Assembly: GCF_014839805.1 (NCBI RefSeq)
Contig: NC_051124.1
Location: forward strand, 4,154,001 to 4,218,000
Source of the DNA: Manduca sexta
Lineage: Eukaryota; Arthropoda; Insecta; Lepidoptera; Sphingidae
Length of the DNA stretch: 64,000 bases
Direction of reading: 5' to 3'
The position numbers were made by a program, and so were the translations under genes. Below, piece by piece: positions 22,693 through 35,619 of this stretch (positions are counted from its first letter, which is position 1; each line of letters begins with the position of its first letter). The notes below the pieces were generated by a model. It was not told where the DNA came from. It worked only from the letters and a program-made list of their open reading frames with translations, and made no database searches.

Positions 22693-25600
22693 ATGGCTCC
22701 CCCATACTATGCTGACCTTGGAAAGAAGGCCAACGATGTGTTCGGCAAGGGCTACCACTTTGGAGTCTTCAAACTTGACCTGAAGACCAAGAGCGAATCT
22801 GGTGTGGAATTCAGCAGCGGTATTGTCTCCAACCAGGAGAGTGGAAAGGTATGCAAACTGTGTGTAAAATTGACTAGTCATGTATAGGTCACATCAAAAT
22901 CTATAATGGTTGAGGTAGGATCCAGGAAAGTCTCAGAAAAGTTTATAAGATATAGAGACAGAACATTCAAGTTGGCAGCAATAAAGCTTTCAGGTGTTTT
23001 TATATACATTTAATACTGCCCAATTTAATTACTTATTTTTCACTATTTCAAAAATTAGAATTATCACATTTCTTTCTTTTAAAATAAAACAAGGACATTT
23101 GAGTAGTAAGAAACATAAAGGAAATCTGTATTAAATTGTACAAATATGTTCAAACAAGTCGTAAAACCAGACTATGTCATATTAGTAAATATTATATACC
23201 TTGAGCACTAAGTAACTATACTATACAAAAAATAATGACATAAATACCGCTACTTTGTCAAAGATTACAAGATAAATTGATAATAATTTTAAATAGCTAA
23301 AAGTATGTCAGATTCATATCAGTTATAATTTGTAGTGATAAATTGTGTAATCTAACTGAAATATCAAAATAAAACATAGTATTACCAATCATTGGCAATT
23401 GTACAGCAATTTAATTTACTTCTTTATTACTAGTATATACTTAGTATTATTAAAAAATATATATATATTATATAATGGCACCATAGAGAAATGTAAAATA
23501 TGGTTCTATTTGTTCCAGGTATTCGGAAGCCTTTCCTCCAAATACGCTGTGAAGGACTACGGTCTTACATTCACAGAGAAATGGAACACAGACAACACAC
23601 TGGCCACCGACATCACCATCCAGGACAAAATCGCCGCCGGTCTCAAGGTAACACTTGAGGGGACCTTCGCACCACAGACCGGGTAAGTCTTACTCACACA
23701 TATATCTTTGTACTACTTGAAAATATTTGTACAAGTGAAGCTACATAGCATACAGTACTTATATATTAATATGTATCTTGTATCTTCGGAACAGTAGACT
23801 TACTTTTTCAATGTTAAATCTAATAGAAGGTAATAAATAACGCCCGAAATTAATAATGTATCTACTATCCAAGACTGAAACCTATCTTAGATTGCCGACT
23901 ATCTTTCGATTGGTCTCCTATCGGCATGCCAATATCTTAACTCGCCTATCCTTGCTTGCCTTCATCGATAGATCGCTGGCAATCCTTTCCAGATGTCGTT
24001 CCCTCCTGACCATTCCATTTTATGCAGAATATTCCATTCGTAAAAAATACTTTTTGTATTTTCCACAGAAACTATTCGTTTCAATATTTGCCTAATTGCG
24101 AAAAATAAGACTTGGAGTAATAAAAAAATATTTTATGTATTTTAGCCCTCAAAAGAAATAATTTATAATTAGTACATGTCATATTTAAGATACAAACTTT
24201 TAATTAGTTTCAAAATGGAACGTGAGTAATGTGGTTGCTAACATATTTTGACACTGAAGTTTAATAACATTGTTCATAATATATTAATAAATCTTTAAAG
24301 GAAGGTTTTTAGTATGAAGTACGCAGTAAAATCGGTGCCATATAATAATAATTGGACTCTGTACACATTATCCAGTGTTATGGAACAAATTACAATTCCG
24401 TTATACATAATTGTTGCATAACTTTAACCGTTTATGCAGCGCACGCAACGGAAGCTCTCAAAAGTAATCAATTTTAGCCGTTTTTGGTCCCATTGGTCAT
24501 AGTGTGATGATATACCTTATAATAGCCATCCTCAATAAATGGGCTATCCAACACTACAAGAATTTTTCAATTCGAACCGGAAGTTCCTGAGACCAGCGCG
24601 TTCAAACGAACATACTCTTCAGCTTTATATAATAGTATAGATAATGTATGGAAATTTTGCCTGTTTCTATGTTTTAACTTTCAACTAATAAAACTATGTT
24701 AATTTGTAATTATTATTTTGAATTACAAATGTAGATAAGCAATAAAATAAATAGCAGTGATTGTAAAGGTATTTTATTTTACTAAGTAAAGAAGTTATTT
24801 GTTAATGCTGTTCTTTCTCCAACATCTTGATTCTCTATATTGTTCTCATAATTAATAATATCAGCAGTTGATAACTCCACTTCGGTTGGAATTTCCTCTA
24901 GCCTGTGATTCCGACAAATATTGTGCAAAACTGCAGTTGCAATTATTATTGTTTGAACTTTAAGTAAAGATAAACACAATGTCAATGCAATCACAGGGAA
25001 GCGACGTTTCCATGTACCAAATGTCCTGAAAAAGATAATATAAATATTTCCTATTCCTCAGCAAAAGTTGATGGAATGGAGAAACACCATAGTTCCTGAA
25101 ACAACGACGCAATTGCCCCTTGTTAGTACCTATCTAATAGTTCAGTAGGTACGGTATTGTTTATAAATAATGTCAAAAATTATTTACCTTGTACATAGAA
25201 GTAACACGAATATACGAGATCAGTTTAACTAACACTGATTGGCAAGCAGATTTCGAAAGCCTAATCTAAACGTGAAATCAAACTCATCCAGGGTCTGCAT
25301 GTAATTAACTCTTTTCATTACCCGTGATGAAGCGCGACTTTCAGTTTCGCTATCAGTATCGCTAGTCCCTCCAAATCACTGTCGTCACTGTCACTAGAGA
25401 ATATGGATATTTCCATTGCCTTTTCGTTTCCCTTAAAATCAGTGTAAGCGATATTCAAAACATATGGAGTAAACTGAGGAATTGGTCCGATTGGAAAATG
25501 CGATTGTTTACAACAATCAAATCAAATGTCAAAACGGGTAGATAGAGTATTGGCAAGCGTAAACTGTCATTTTCAAACAGAGGGTAATCTATGACTGAAA

Positions 25601-27261
25601 TCCGTCCTCTCAAAGATCGATTATTGTTAGAGATAGCTTACTCAATCTATGGATTGGTTATTGGCATGCTTTATCCATAAAAACGAATGAATTATCAATC
25701 TTAGATGGCATACATTGGATTAGGATTGGTTATTAATTTCGGGCGTTAGTCAATTATATACTCCTGTACCGACTATCTCTATCTTGTGGACTGAAATATT
25801 TATTCAAAGTATAGTGTTCGCCAACAGCAGCCTATAGCATGTGTCATGTTTTAAATTAGGAGCAAGACCGGCAAACTGAAAACCTCGTTCGCGAACGACA
25901 CCGTAGCGGTGAACACCAACTTGGACCTGGACTTGGCCGGTCCCGTGGTGGACGTGGCGGCCGTGCTCAACTACCAGGGCTGGCTCGCCGGTGTGCACAC
26001 ACAGTTCGACACACAGAAGGCCAAGTTCTCCAAGAACAACTTCGCCCTCGGCTACCAAACCAACGACTTTGCCCTACACACCAATGTGTAAGAAATTTTT
26101 TATTTTTAGTAATGTTTTGTTGTTTGATCAAGTAAATGATAGCACATTATAAAACATCTATATGTTTTATAATTTTTTTTTTATAAAACATATAGATGTT
26201 TTATAAAAAAAAAATCAGAATAGTGTACTGAAATGTCTCAATATTTCGAGATCTAATGAAACTGATTACAGCAATACTAATGCATCTTTTACCGACTTTA
26301 TACGTATTTTCACACGTCCTTACTTTGTGTGCGATTACTGTGACCTCATTAGCGTAAAACAAAGTACGTCATAAGTAACATAATGTCATAAAACGAAAGG
26401 TTCGCAGCGATTGATTACTGCGGCAATAGGGTTATTGATTTTATACGATTGCATAACACTTGCCCCAGTTGATGTTCAGCAAGGATGTCGCTCGTTATGT
26501 AAACCGGTCACGGACCAGTTAGTACCAACGGAATTATTGTCCTAATGTGTGCACACTTTTTGTATTACGACATCGTGTTTTACTGTAAACCTCTTAAACT
26601 ACATATTCATTAGACATCTGAACACAGCTATTCTTTAGTTAATGCTGGGTATAAAAATACATGACGCTGAAAATGGTCATTGTCGAACAAACGTCTTGTT
26701 TAAATTACTTGCGCACACATTGTAATGAGAGAATGAGGTATTGTAAATATTTTATTTTGTAATTTAGTGATAACGGCAAGGACTTCGGCGGTTCCATCTA
26801 CCAGAAGGTATCCGACAAGCTGGACTGCGGCATCAGCATGAAGTGGACCGCGGGCTCGGCCGACACGCTGTTCGGCGTCGGCGCCAAGTTCGCGCTGGAG
26901 CAGGACGCCTCCCTCCACGCCAAGATCAACAACAAATCTCTCATCGGACTTGGTTACCAACAGAAGTTGCGCCCAGGTGAGTTTACATCAGTTTGATATA
27001 CTTACCTGTTTAAGATTTAGTCTATTTTTATGTCATGTGATCACGCACTATGTTATTTTTAACGCATGACTGCGTTATCAGTGTTATCATTTAAAAACAA
27101 TCTTCCGATGTGTGGGGAGGTGAGATTTGTTACGCAACACACGTGACGTGATTCGTGTTGTGGTTTCAGGCGTGACTCTGACGCTGTCCGCCGCCATCGA
27201 CGGGCAGAACTTCAACGCCGGCGGCCACAAGGTCGGCGTCGCCCTCGAGCTTGAGCCCTAA
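22693..27261 (+). CDS. VDAC: Voltage-dependent anion-selective channel (mitochondrial porin)
   Basis: Five coding exons: 22693-22848, 23519-23682, 25860-26087, 26768-26976 and 27170-27261. Phases match and give 282 aa, the usual length of insect porins. It begins [20 protein letters not shown] (the N-terminal helix that lies in the pore) and contains [17 protein letters not shown] and other alternating strands of the 19-strand barrel. It ends in [12 protein letters not shown]. The product forms the main metabolite and ion channel of the mitochondrial outer membrane. Exons are clearly GC-richer than the introns. Intron 1 separates an untranslated first exon from the ATG. Intron 2 (about 2.2 kb) carries a Harbinger-like element and intron 3 a small palindrome. 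There are no broken frames. Confidence 0.95.
23838..25748 (-). mobile_element. Internally deleted PIF/Harbinger transposon in VDAC intron 2
   Basis: Terminal inverted repeats TAACGCCCGAAATTAATAA (23838-23856) and TTATTAATTTCGGGCGTTA (25730-25748) are exact over 19 bases. Inside, on the minus strand, are an N-terminal and a C-terminal piece of a Harbinger-type transposase. The central catalytic part is absent. An AATAAA hexamer follows the transposase stop on the minus strand. Target-site duplication could not be fixed, because the TAA/TTA trinucleotides expected as target sites fall inside the repeats. Confidence 0.7.
24782..25416 (-). pseudogene. Harbinger-type transposase remnant (N- and C-terminal parts only)
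   Basis: The N-terminal part starts at the ATG at 25416 ([14 protein letters not shown]). It changes frame once and continues to [18 protein letters not shown] by about 25237, resembling the N-terminal lead-in of HARBI1-like proteins. The C-terminal exon (25026-24782, after a CAG acceptor) has [16 protein letters not shown] and then [15 protein letters not shown], the usual ending of the DDE_Tnp_4 fold. The middle, which would hold the three catalytic acidic residues, is missing, so it cannot be active. Confidence 0.7.
26147..26206. repeat. Perfect 26-bp inverted repeat with T-rich loop in VDAC intron 3
   Basis: Arms at 26147-26172 and 26181-26206 are exact reverse complements (ends TTATAAAACAT). 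Each arm is also nearly self-complementary. The 8-base spacer is all T. It would form a strong AT-rich hairpin; there is no sign that it is a transcribed small RNA. Confidence 0.8.
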
Positions 27262-27421
27262 GCCTCCGCGGGCCAGCTCCTTTAGTATTGTAGATAATAT
27301 ATAATGCAATATCTGTTATACACATATAACGGGTTACAAAGCGATTATAGCAAATCAATTTATTAAATACAGTATCTTCAAGTGTTCTCTGCATATTGTA
27401 CTTTTGCGTTCAAAACGCAGC

Positions 27422-27427
27422 AATAAA
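27422..27427 (+). terminator. Poly(A) signal candidate for VDAC
   Basis: AATAAA 160 bases after the stop. Further copies near 27649, 27770 and 27893 could be used alternatively for longer 3' UTRs. Confidence 0.5.
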
Positions 27428-27429
27428 AT

Positions 27430-28502
27430 TGTCGAACTTTTGAGCGGTTGCTTTTAAGTGGTGAACGCGGATTGCCGTTGGTCGCTCTATTGTTTCTATT
27501 TCAAGATGGCGGACGCGCTTACTTCCTCATAACGTTATTATTAGCGTTCCAATGTATATGTTTTTATATAAGCACGCTGCGAAACGAACATTTTTACTAA
27601 ATGTTCTGATTGCATCTTATACGTCATCCATGTCTGTTGTCATCTTGTAAATAAATACCCATGGCGTATTATCCTATTGATTGAATGGTAATAAAAATGA
27701 ATAGTCTGTTGGAATCAAATGCGACATTGTTTTATTAGACCTGCGACCTCTCCTGACCTCAGTTCCTTTGAATAAATTTTGTATCTTGATGTGATTAACT
27801 GTTTTCAATATCGATGGATGCCATGAGTACGATATACATACATTTAGAAAGGATATTTATTAATTTGATGCCTTTATATTTTGTTTTTAATTTAATAAAG
27901 TGTTTTGAACAGTGGCCTTTATGTTCTGTTGCATTTATATTACATACAAATAGCCCCGCACATACATAGTTACATACAACACGCCGAGCGATTCCTGGGG
28001 TTTAAGAAATAGGTACACAAAATCCTTAGTTGTGTATGTCACACAGCAGGGTTACTCAACGTCACCTTACCACTTTTGCATGAATTCCAATGGCGAAACT
28101 CTTTTTGGAAACACCTTTGTGAATAATTTTACACAATTTTAAACATAGTCGATTCATATACTTCCATTTTATTATGATTAATGACTGTGGCAAAAGCAAG
28201 TTCGGCGGCCGCTATTACATAAAACTTATAATGTAGGTACCACCACCTTGAGTAAACCTGTGATATTTAGGCGCGCGCGACACGACATTTTGGAGGAAAA
28301 GTCCGAGCCCAGACTAAAAAAACAATTTTTCCTTGAAAAAATATGTGCCTTAATAACCTAAAGTGGAGGCGACCCCCTCCGCCGCCCCACCCACCGATTT
28401 CTAACCACGCCTGTGGTCATAGGTTTGTACTCGAAAATCCTACGGGATACCCGATCTAAAGGTCAAATCCAATTCATTAGAATAATTGGTTGCTTAAAGA
28501 GA
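27430..28502. other. Region between VDAC and CSN4 3' ends
   Basis: Convergent gene tails. A CG-rich block at about 28250-28430 (CCCCCTCCGCCGCCCCACCC and neighbours) looks like a fragment of a dispersed element. No gene is seen. Confidence 0.4.
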
Positions 28503-28508
28503 TTTATT
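28503..28508 (-). terminator. Poly(A) signal for CSN4
   Basis: TTTATT on the plus strand (AATAAA on the minus), about 76 bases past the CSN4 stop. Confidence 0.5.
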
Positions 28509-28583
28509 GCTAACAAATAGACCAATGAAATGTTATTAACGATATGCGGAATATATTTTAATCAATACACATGTTTACACAAA

Positions 28584-31500
28584 TTACTGAATCATTTCTT
28601 CTTCCATAAGTTTCGCCATCCATTCGGGCTCAGCAGCTGCGATCTTCTCTATCAAACTATTCACTTGGTAGCACAAGCTTTGAATCTGTTTATCCCATTG
28701 CGGCAAAATCTCCCGAGCTGAAAATAATTCCATAAATTAGAATAACGTCCAGTGCCGTAACGTGAGTTTCTGTCGTAAATCCAAAGCGGCGATAGCCTAG
28801 TTGTGGGTAGAACGGACTGCAGACGAATGCCCGCAGATTCAAACCTAAGGGCACGCACCTATGACTTTTCTATAAGTTATGTGTATTTTTTGTGAATTAT
28901 TGCTTGTTTTAACGATGAAGGAAGACATCGTGAGGCGCGAGCAAATCTGCATACCTGAGAAGTTCTTTGTAAGAATTTTAAGGGTATGTGAAATCTGCCA
29001 ATCGGGACTAGCGCAGCGTGGTTGACTAAGTTGCTGTTAATATTTTATTATTATTGCCTACACGTCACTCACCTTGATAGATGCAGTATGTAGGAAGTTG
29101 CCTAAATGTAATTTAACACTGGTTACAGGCCAAAACGTAATTTTCTATACTCTTGCAGAGCGCAAGCTATGTGTTCAATTAAATCGGGCTTTATAACAAT
29201 TTGTCAAAATTATACAGAAATAATGACTGATACCATCAAGGAAATAATTATAGCAATATAAAGAATCTGTCATGAAATAGGTCATGGGTCAAGTCGACGA
29301 GTGACGTCATAGGTTAACACATTTTTTTTTGCAAAGAAAATACGCTTTATCGGCACCTCCACTGGAAGGTAAGTGTACCAGTTATGTTGGTTTTTACGAC
29401 CCAATGTCAACTCTCGAGAGCTTTATAGCATCATCCGAGCGAGTATTGGACTGAGCCCCTAACCTTATGTACACTCTAAATCGGCAAACTCGCGACGGTC
29501 TATATCGGCACATGTAAGACTTGAAAGTCTGATGTTTTGAGGGAAACAAAAAGTTTTGTATGAAATTTACCTACTCTAATGTTTATATTTGTGGCGGTAC
29601 AAATAGTGCACACCGCCATCTCGTCAACATCGCCGGAAATGCAAGATGATCGATGCAGTGACACAACTGTAGTGATATCACACAGCAATCACGATAGATG
29701 GCGACATCGATCCTGAATTACGCTTGCACAATTTGCGCGACGTGCAGCATGTATACCACCTCCCAATAGGAACTGTTGGAGGGGCCGCGGCCGGTCACGC
29801 GCAACATCTGCCTGACTGGGAATCTTCCCCTTCCATAGAGGAACGCAACCATCTGTTCCTCTACAGCGGTGTCTACCTTTACGCCGCTAACATTTTCTCG
29901 ATATTTCCTTGTAGATTATTATTTTTCTTTAGATTCAATAGCTCAAATTATTTCAACATTTTCTATTATTATTTTATTAAACAATATTTCCGTTTACTAT
30001 ATTAAAAGAATCTCCCAAATTTGGGACCTGGGACTTACCCACATAGTATACTCATGTACACAAAGGATTGGAGAAAACAAAAACAATGAGCCATAAATAA
30101 CAGAAACGCAATATGTAATGCACGTGTACACACGTTCCCAAAGTGGATTTCATTTGTTATTCAAGTATGGGCAATTCACTTATACCTCGCCAAATACCTA
30201 ACATTTCAAGTACACGATTGATAAATAATAACGCGTGAAATAAACTACATTAGTCGGGAATTTAGATTTATAGATGATTAACTTTTGCTTGCAGTTTCCG
30301 CTTTCGTGAAAACATCTTTTGCCGATCGTCCGACTTAATATTTTCTGGGAATAAAATTTCTATATTTTGAGTTAACTAGCAAAACATCGGTAAAAACTGC
30401 TCTCAATTCTTTGCAGTAGTTTTTGTGTGATGCGTGTACAAATATACAGACAGACAAATACAGGGTCATTTGGAAAATGACACAGGCATCAGCCTGTAAC
30501 AATTAACATTTCTTTTTTTTCAACATCCTCAACTGTTGACCTAAAATTATGAGACCCATATTTTTTCTTTTTTCAAAACAGATTTTTTATTCATAATTTT
30601 CAATTGAATTTTGAATTGAATTTTGTTTCATTCTAAAACGACGTAAGCAACAAATGACGTCATATATACGGTTCAAGACGTAATAACCTTTGCTTTGCAG
30701 TAAAAAAGAAGTGAAGTGATAGTTTTTTTGTTTCTCTCTCGTTTTGAGCTTCGGCATTAACAGACCGCTTGGTCGTTTTATGACTGGCATTAAATCTATG
30801 GACCAATAAAATTTCGACGACCTTATCTTTCGCGAACTTTTTTTAGCTTATTTTTGTTCGCAAAAGCTATATTAGAAATAACGTTTTGACCCGCTGATAC
30901 CACTCTAAGCCTATGACATCTCGGGCGCCTCTAACCCAACCCTCGTCTAAATTTGATATGTGTTTGCCTAATGCTAATTTTAGATTAGCAAGGAATATAT
31001 TACCTAAGAACTTCCGTTAGTATTTATACTAGCGAAAATATTTTCATATTTTATACTCATTTAACTTGATACAAGCCTGCAACCAAAAAAATTCTTAAAA
31101 ATCAGCTTGCCCGGATTGTCAACATGATAACAGTTGCTTACTGAAGGCAACTTCTGTATGTTTCTTGCTAATCTAAACCTAGCGGCTATACAACATAAAC
31201 GGTAGGCAACGGCTTGGCTGTGCCTCTGGCATTGTTTTAGTCTATGGGCGAGGGATGCTGCTTAACATCAGGCGAACCGCTCGCTCGTTTGCCTAGTAAG
31301 GCAATAAAAAAAAAAACGTCGGTACGTACTCTCGAAGTGCACGACGGAGCTGATCTGGTCGATGTATCCGTTCATGCGGCCCTCGCTGATCATGTGGCTG
31401 GCGATGCGCTCGGCGCGCGCGGGCGGCGTCTCCAGCAGCGCGCCGAGCTCCTCGAACGTGATGTTGTTGTACAGCTTGCTCGCCGACAGCAGGTTGTGCT

Positions 31501-34500
31501 CGAACACCGCGCGGTCCAGGATCGTCGACCCGTCGGACGTCGTCGCCTACAACATTATTTATACTGAAAAGGTCAGTACTGCGACCGCGCACCTGCCGCC
31601 GCTCCCACTGAGCTGAGCATGCATCCATTGTATTATATAGTAAGTGTGATGATGACGTAGCATGCAAACTACAATAAAGAGCAGAAAAAAGTCATTTAAA
31701 CAAATAAGTCACGCGCGCTTCCTTATCCACCCGCGTAAATGCAACAAAAGTAAAAACGATATTAAAATTATTGTAATTTCTAAATAGGAGGTATCTAGTC
31801 TGAATTACCTTCTGGTGTGTCTGCATAAGAGCTTCAAACTCGTGTAACTCCGAGCGCCTGATGATGCGGTCGAGGTACATTTTTTCTAGTATAGAGTAAG
31901 CTGGCAGCTGTTGGCAGCGCTCGTCCTTGAAGAGTGTTGCTAACATTCTGGACCTTTGCTGGCCTGTACAGTAACATGGTCTAAATTTGAATATTTAAAG
32001 AAAAAATAATTAATTATTGGAGATTTTAGTAATGTCTCTATTCTTAGCTGAGCTCCTAACAACTAAAATTAATAAACATTAATTATTATCTATAATGAAT
32101 ACGAGAATAAACCAATCAAAATGCCTATAAAATATTAAATAAATTACTCAACTTTATTTGACTGGTTCATTTCCATGATCGGTCAAATGGCGATGGTCAG
32201 CTACACTATGTAATCACAACTTACCTGCAGATGCAAGAACTGTGCAAATGAGAGCATTCCTGAGGCAAGTCATTCTTTCATCCTCATGTATTATGTTCCT
32301 GTAGGACAGTTCATTGTACCGCTGTGCCGCTTCAATGAATTTCCTGTAATAAAAATACTTGTTTTTTATGTAATTATTTCCCTACATATTCTGATATACA
32401 CAATACTATCAAAGTATAATTTTTTCATATCAGTCAATTACTTATATATTTTAGAACACAGGTCGTAAAACATTTACTGACTAATAATCTATTAAAAGAA
32501 TAATTTAGTATGTAAAGAAATTTAAAAATATTTTAATGTTTTATATGGTGCCCATGATAACAGAATTGTTTAGTTATGTGCAAATCGTCGAATTGCAACA
32601 AGATTAAAAATTTCTATTAATTAATAAGAAGATAACAGCAACAAAGATTATTATAATTGGTTTACTCATCATTGTAACTTCACACATCTCAGAAATCAAA
32701 TCCTAGTATTTACCATAAGGGTTAAATTCTAACAAATATAAAAATTAGTAAAATTACCTTCTATAGTCCAAAACCCTCGCATAACACACTTTGTAGTAAA
32801 TCTGTAGTTGTTCATTGGTGGTCTCAGCTTGAAGCAAAGACGCTCTGTTCACAAATGCTTCAGCCTGCACGGGGTCATCAACCTCCAAGTATAAACGGGC
32901 TATCTTCAAATATGTCTCTAATTTATAGTCTACTGAATATTGTCTGTAAAAAGAAGAACAAAATAACATTTTAAGCATACATTAACAGCAAGGCAGATTA
33001 GGGAATCTACCAATTACAATTATCTCAACCTAATGAAGGGTTAGTGCAACACCAGTTTTACAATTTATTTAAGGCGATACCTCAAGGTCCATTTTCATAT
33101 CTGGGTAACTAAACAAGTTTTGGCAAGTAAAGAATTTAAATTCACGTCTAGTTAGTGATTAGTTCTCGCAGTTGAAAGAAAAACGTAAAAATAATTAATA
33201 ATCATGGATATTTCGGCCTTTAAAATTTAATATGACGAAATTTTAAAGGCAGAAATATCCATGATTATTAATTATTTTTACATTTTTCTTTCAACTGCGA
33301 GAACTAATCACTAACTAGACGTGAATTTAAATTCTTTACTTGCCAAAACTTGTTTAGTTACCCAGATTAAAGCCGAAACAAAATGTATGGAAATGGACCT
33401 TGAGGTATCGCCTTAACTTATTTTTTTTCGCCAATAAGAGATAATTGAGAGATAATTTTAATAGGAGATAATTTAAATGTTAGATAAGGTAAATCATATT
33501 ATAATTAAGGGTAGCTATACTTAAGAGTGCAAACAAAATTGACGGATGCCCATGTTTCCAAAACATCTCATGAGTTGCGTGCGTAACAGACTTTACCAAT
33601 TTTTTAATTATTTCTAATACCAGCACACAGAAGATATAGCAGAGACTTGATTTAAATATAACATTGGTCGTACTTTTGTCCTGTTTCCAATGGTATGCCC
33701 ACAAGTACATTTGCAGCTTCTTTCCAGTTTTGGTTACGCTCGTAGATATCAGCCAAGTGTTGTCTGATGCTGGCCACCTGTAAAGTAAAACAATATTTTA
33801 CATCATTTTTTTTCATGTTGTTAACAACTGGTTGGGCCGCCCATAATTCAAGTTACAATCACCTCTATGTATTTTGTGGTATCATTCATACCTAACAATT
33901 CTGCATAAAACAAATAGTATGTGAAGTCTGCACTACACTAACATGATAGATATAAAGCAACACACAAAACTTAATTCCACAGGAAAATCTCAATTATGCT
34001 CTCTGTTTGATTCTGTTTCTGATGACTTTTGTTGTTCACATGCTTACATAAAAGATTAAAAATTATTTTTATAACATACCTGTTCTTCAAATGAGATGAC
34101 TCTAGGCTGTATCACATCTAGTGCAAAATGTGACACCTCCTGAGAGACATTGTCAGGGAGCAGTGCCAGGTGTGTGCTCACATCGGTCAGCAGCTGTCTG
34201 GATATCACTAGACTCACATTCTCATTCACAACTATAAAGAATACAACATTATGTGATTACAAATTGGATGTTCTGAAGACTTATTTCTACATTCAACTTC
34301 AAAAATTATAATAAATCTAATATTGCATTGTCAATTTCAAATATTCTATGGTTTAAGGGTGCATTGTATACATATTACACTACCAACCATGTACTGTATA
34401 CTATCCCATTGCTGGGAATTGACCTCTATCACAGATAATTAGGGCTTAGTCAACCACAATGGACTAATGCGGATCAGCAAACTAAATACATTACACTTAA

Positions 34501-35619
34501 ATACCATACAAATTTTAGACAATTTTCTATAAAATAATATAAAATTGACCATAAAATAAAAGATTTTAATCATCTATGATATATTTTAAACATGCAATAA
34601 TAATAATTTGCTCCCCAAGGTACCATTAAAATTATTGAATAAAATTGGTTTATTTTGGCATGGAGACAAAGTTGATGTTGACATAAACTATTTCTATCCT
34701 AGATAGGTATTCTGAGAAACTATTCTTAGGGAAAATCATTGTGTAGAAAACAAAAATAGTAAACTTTCATATTGTAGTAAAAAAAATATAAACAAGTCTA
34801 AAAGAGATAATATTATTGTATTCATATGTGTTTTGCACTTACTTGCTTCTACAAATGCTTTGAGTGATTCAGCCAATTCTCCCTCAGTATTTTTTAGAAT
34901 TTCTGTAAGAACATTGCGGTACCTAAATGAAAACAAAAATATTAATTATTTACACACTGTTGTATGTAAATTGTAGAACTGGTAAGAACATATATAAACA
35001 ATATTTTCTCAGCAAAAGGAATGAGTTTAATTCAATATTACGTTGCAGTAAAACCTTAATTAAAAAAAGGTTTCAAATGTTTTTAAAAGACATTCAAAAA
35101 CATTAAAAAAAAATTATAAATTGAACAATATTATTATTTAAATCTATGAATTGAGTTTTGTGGATTAAAATAATTTAATTTATTTATTATCACATTATAG
35201 ATATAATCTAATAACCTTTACAATACAAAGGATTATTATATTAATGTACTAATCTCCATAGTGTAATAAAGGAAAAAAGAATATCCTGTCAAACTATATT
35301 ATTCAATACCAATAGTTAAGCATTTATAAATAAAAAGGACAAGAAAAGGCTATCTGAAACTATAGTCAGTTTATTTATTCGACTGATATATATCAAAAAA
35401 TAAATCGTTAGAAGTCATTATTTGTACAAAATCAAAATCAGTGCATAGACCAGAGTGTGAGGTCTTCCTGATCCTTTTGGTTTATTTTATGATATATGCA
35501 CAGTTTATTTATAAAAAAACCTAATAGTTTACTCACTTCTCTGCTTGATCTTTATGCAAGCCTCCAGAATTTCTCAGTTCATTCAGATATTGGCGTACAC
35601 CTTGTAAATTTAAAGGCAT
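28584..35619 (-). CDS. CSN4: COP9 signalosome complex subunit 4
   Basis: Nine exons on the minus strand: 35619-35537, 34922-34843, 34231-34080, 33777-33674, 32943-32758, 32343-32225, 31963-31809, 31546-31330 and 28717-28584. All borders are GT..AG and in phase; the sum is 1230 nt, or 409 aa (human CSN4 has 406). The start gives [15 protein letters not shown]. Conserved blocks include [91 protein letters not shown] and [15 protein letters not shown]. The N-terminal helical repeats lead into a PCI domain at about residues 200-365, with a C-terminal helix for the bundle. The COP9 signalosome removes NEDD8 from cullins and so controls SCF-type ubiquitin ligases. Transposon remains lie in introns 2, 4 and 8, none touching exons. 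It is divergent with lin-54. Confidence 0.96.
28785..29060 (+). mobile_element. tRNA-derived SINE in CSN4 intron 8
   Basis: The head GCGGCGATAGCCTAGTTG carries an A-box-like TAGCCTAGTTG. A B-box-like AGATTCAAACC follows about 45 bases later. The body has ACATCGTGAGG and the copy ends in an ATTATTATT tail. It is the same family as 56685-57018, in opposite orientation. Confidence 0.7.
30340..30470 (+). repeat. Probable LINE 3' fragment in CSN4 intron 8
   Basis: AACATCGGTAAAAACTGCTC, then GCAGTAGTTTTTGTGTGATG, then ATACAGACAGACAAA. This order is common at the 3' ends of insect LINE copies. The assignment is by general familiarity, not alignment. Confidence 0.35.
31195..31312 (+). repeat. LINE 3' tail fragment in CSN4 intron 8
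   Basis: CTATGGGCGAGGGATGCTGC, then CATCAGGCGAACCGCTCGCT, then CGTTTGCC and an A-rich end. This arrangement is widespread at 3' ends of lepidopteran non-LTR copies. It lies just 3' (in CSN4 sense) of exon 8. Confidence 0.5.
33069..33416. mobile_element. Palindromic MITE with TTAA ends in CSN4 intron 4
   Basis: A 348-bp element bounded by TTAAGGCGATACCTCAAGG and its exact inverse CCTTGAGGTATCGCCTTAA. The arms (about 160 bp each) remain nearly identical inward through TTAGTGATTAGTTCTCGCAG. The spacer is short and AT-rich, and the right arm has a small insertion near its outer end. TTAA at both ends suggests a piggyBac-like or other TTAA-targeting transposase acting in trans. No coding potential. 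Confidence 0.8.
34385..34490 (-). mobile_element. SINE 3' fragment in CSN4 intron 2
   Basis: TACTGTATACTATCCCATTGCTGGG, then TAGGGCTTAGTCAACCACA, then GACTAATGCGGATC. These match the 3' half of the SINE at 56685-57018, in the same orientation, with the tRNA-like head lost. Confidence 0.55.

Noticed and set aside
24120..24780. Additional exon of VDAC
   Set aside because: The five exons already give the exact 282-residue porin, and this stretch lies inside the Harbinger element.
29724..30005. Plus-strand frame ([16 protein letters not shown]..) in CSN4 intron 8
   Set aside because: GC-rich at first and perhaps a transposon fragment, but no recognisable domain or splice context.
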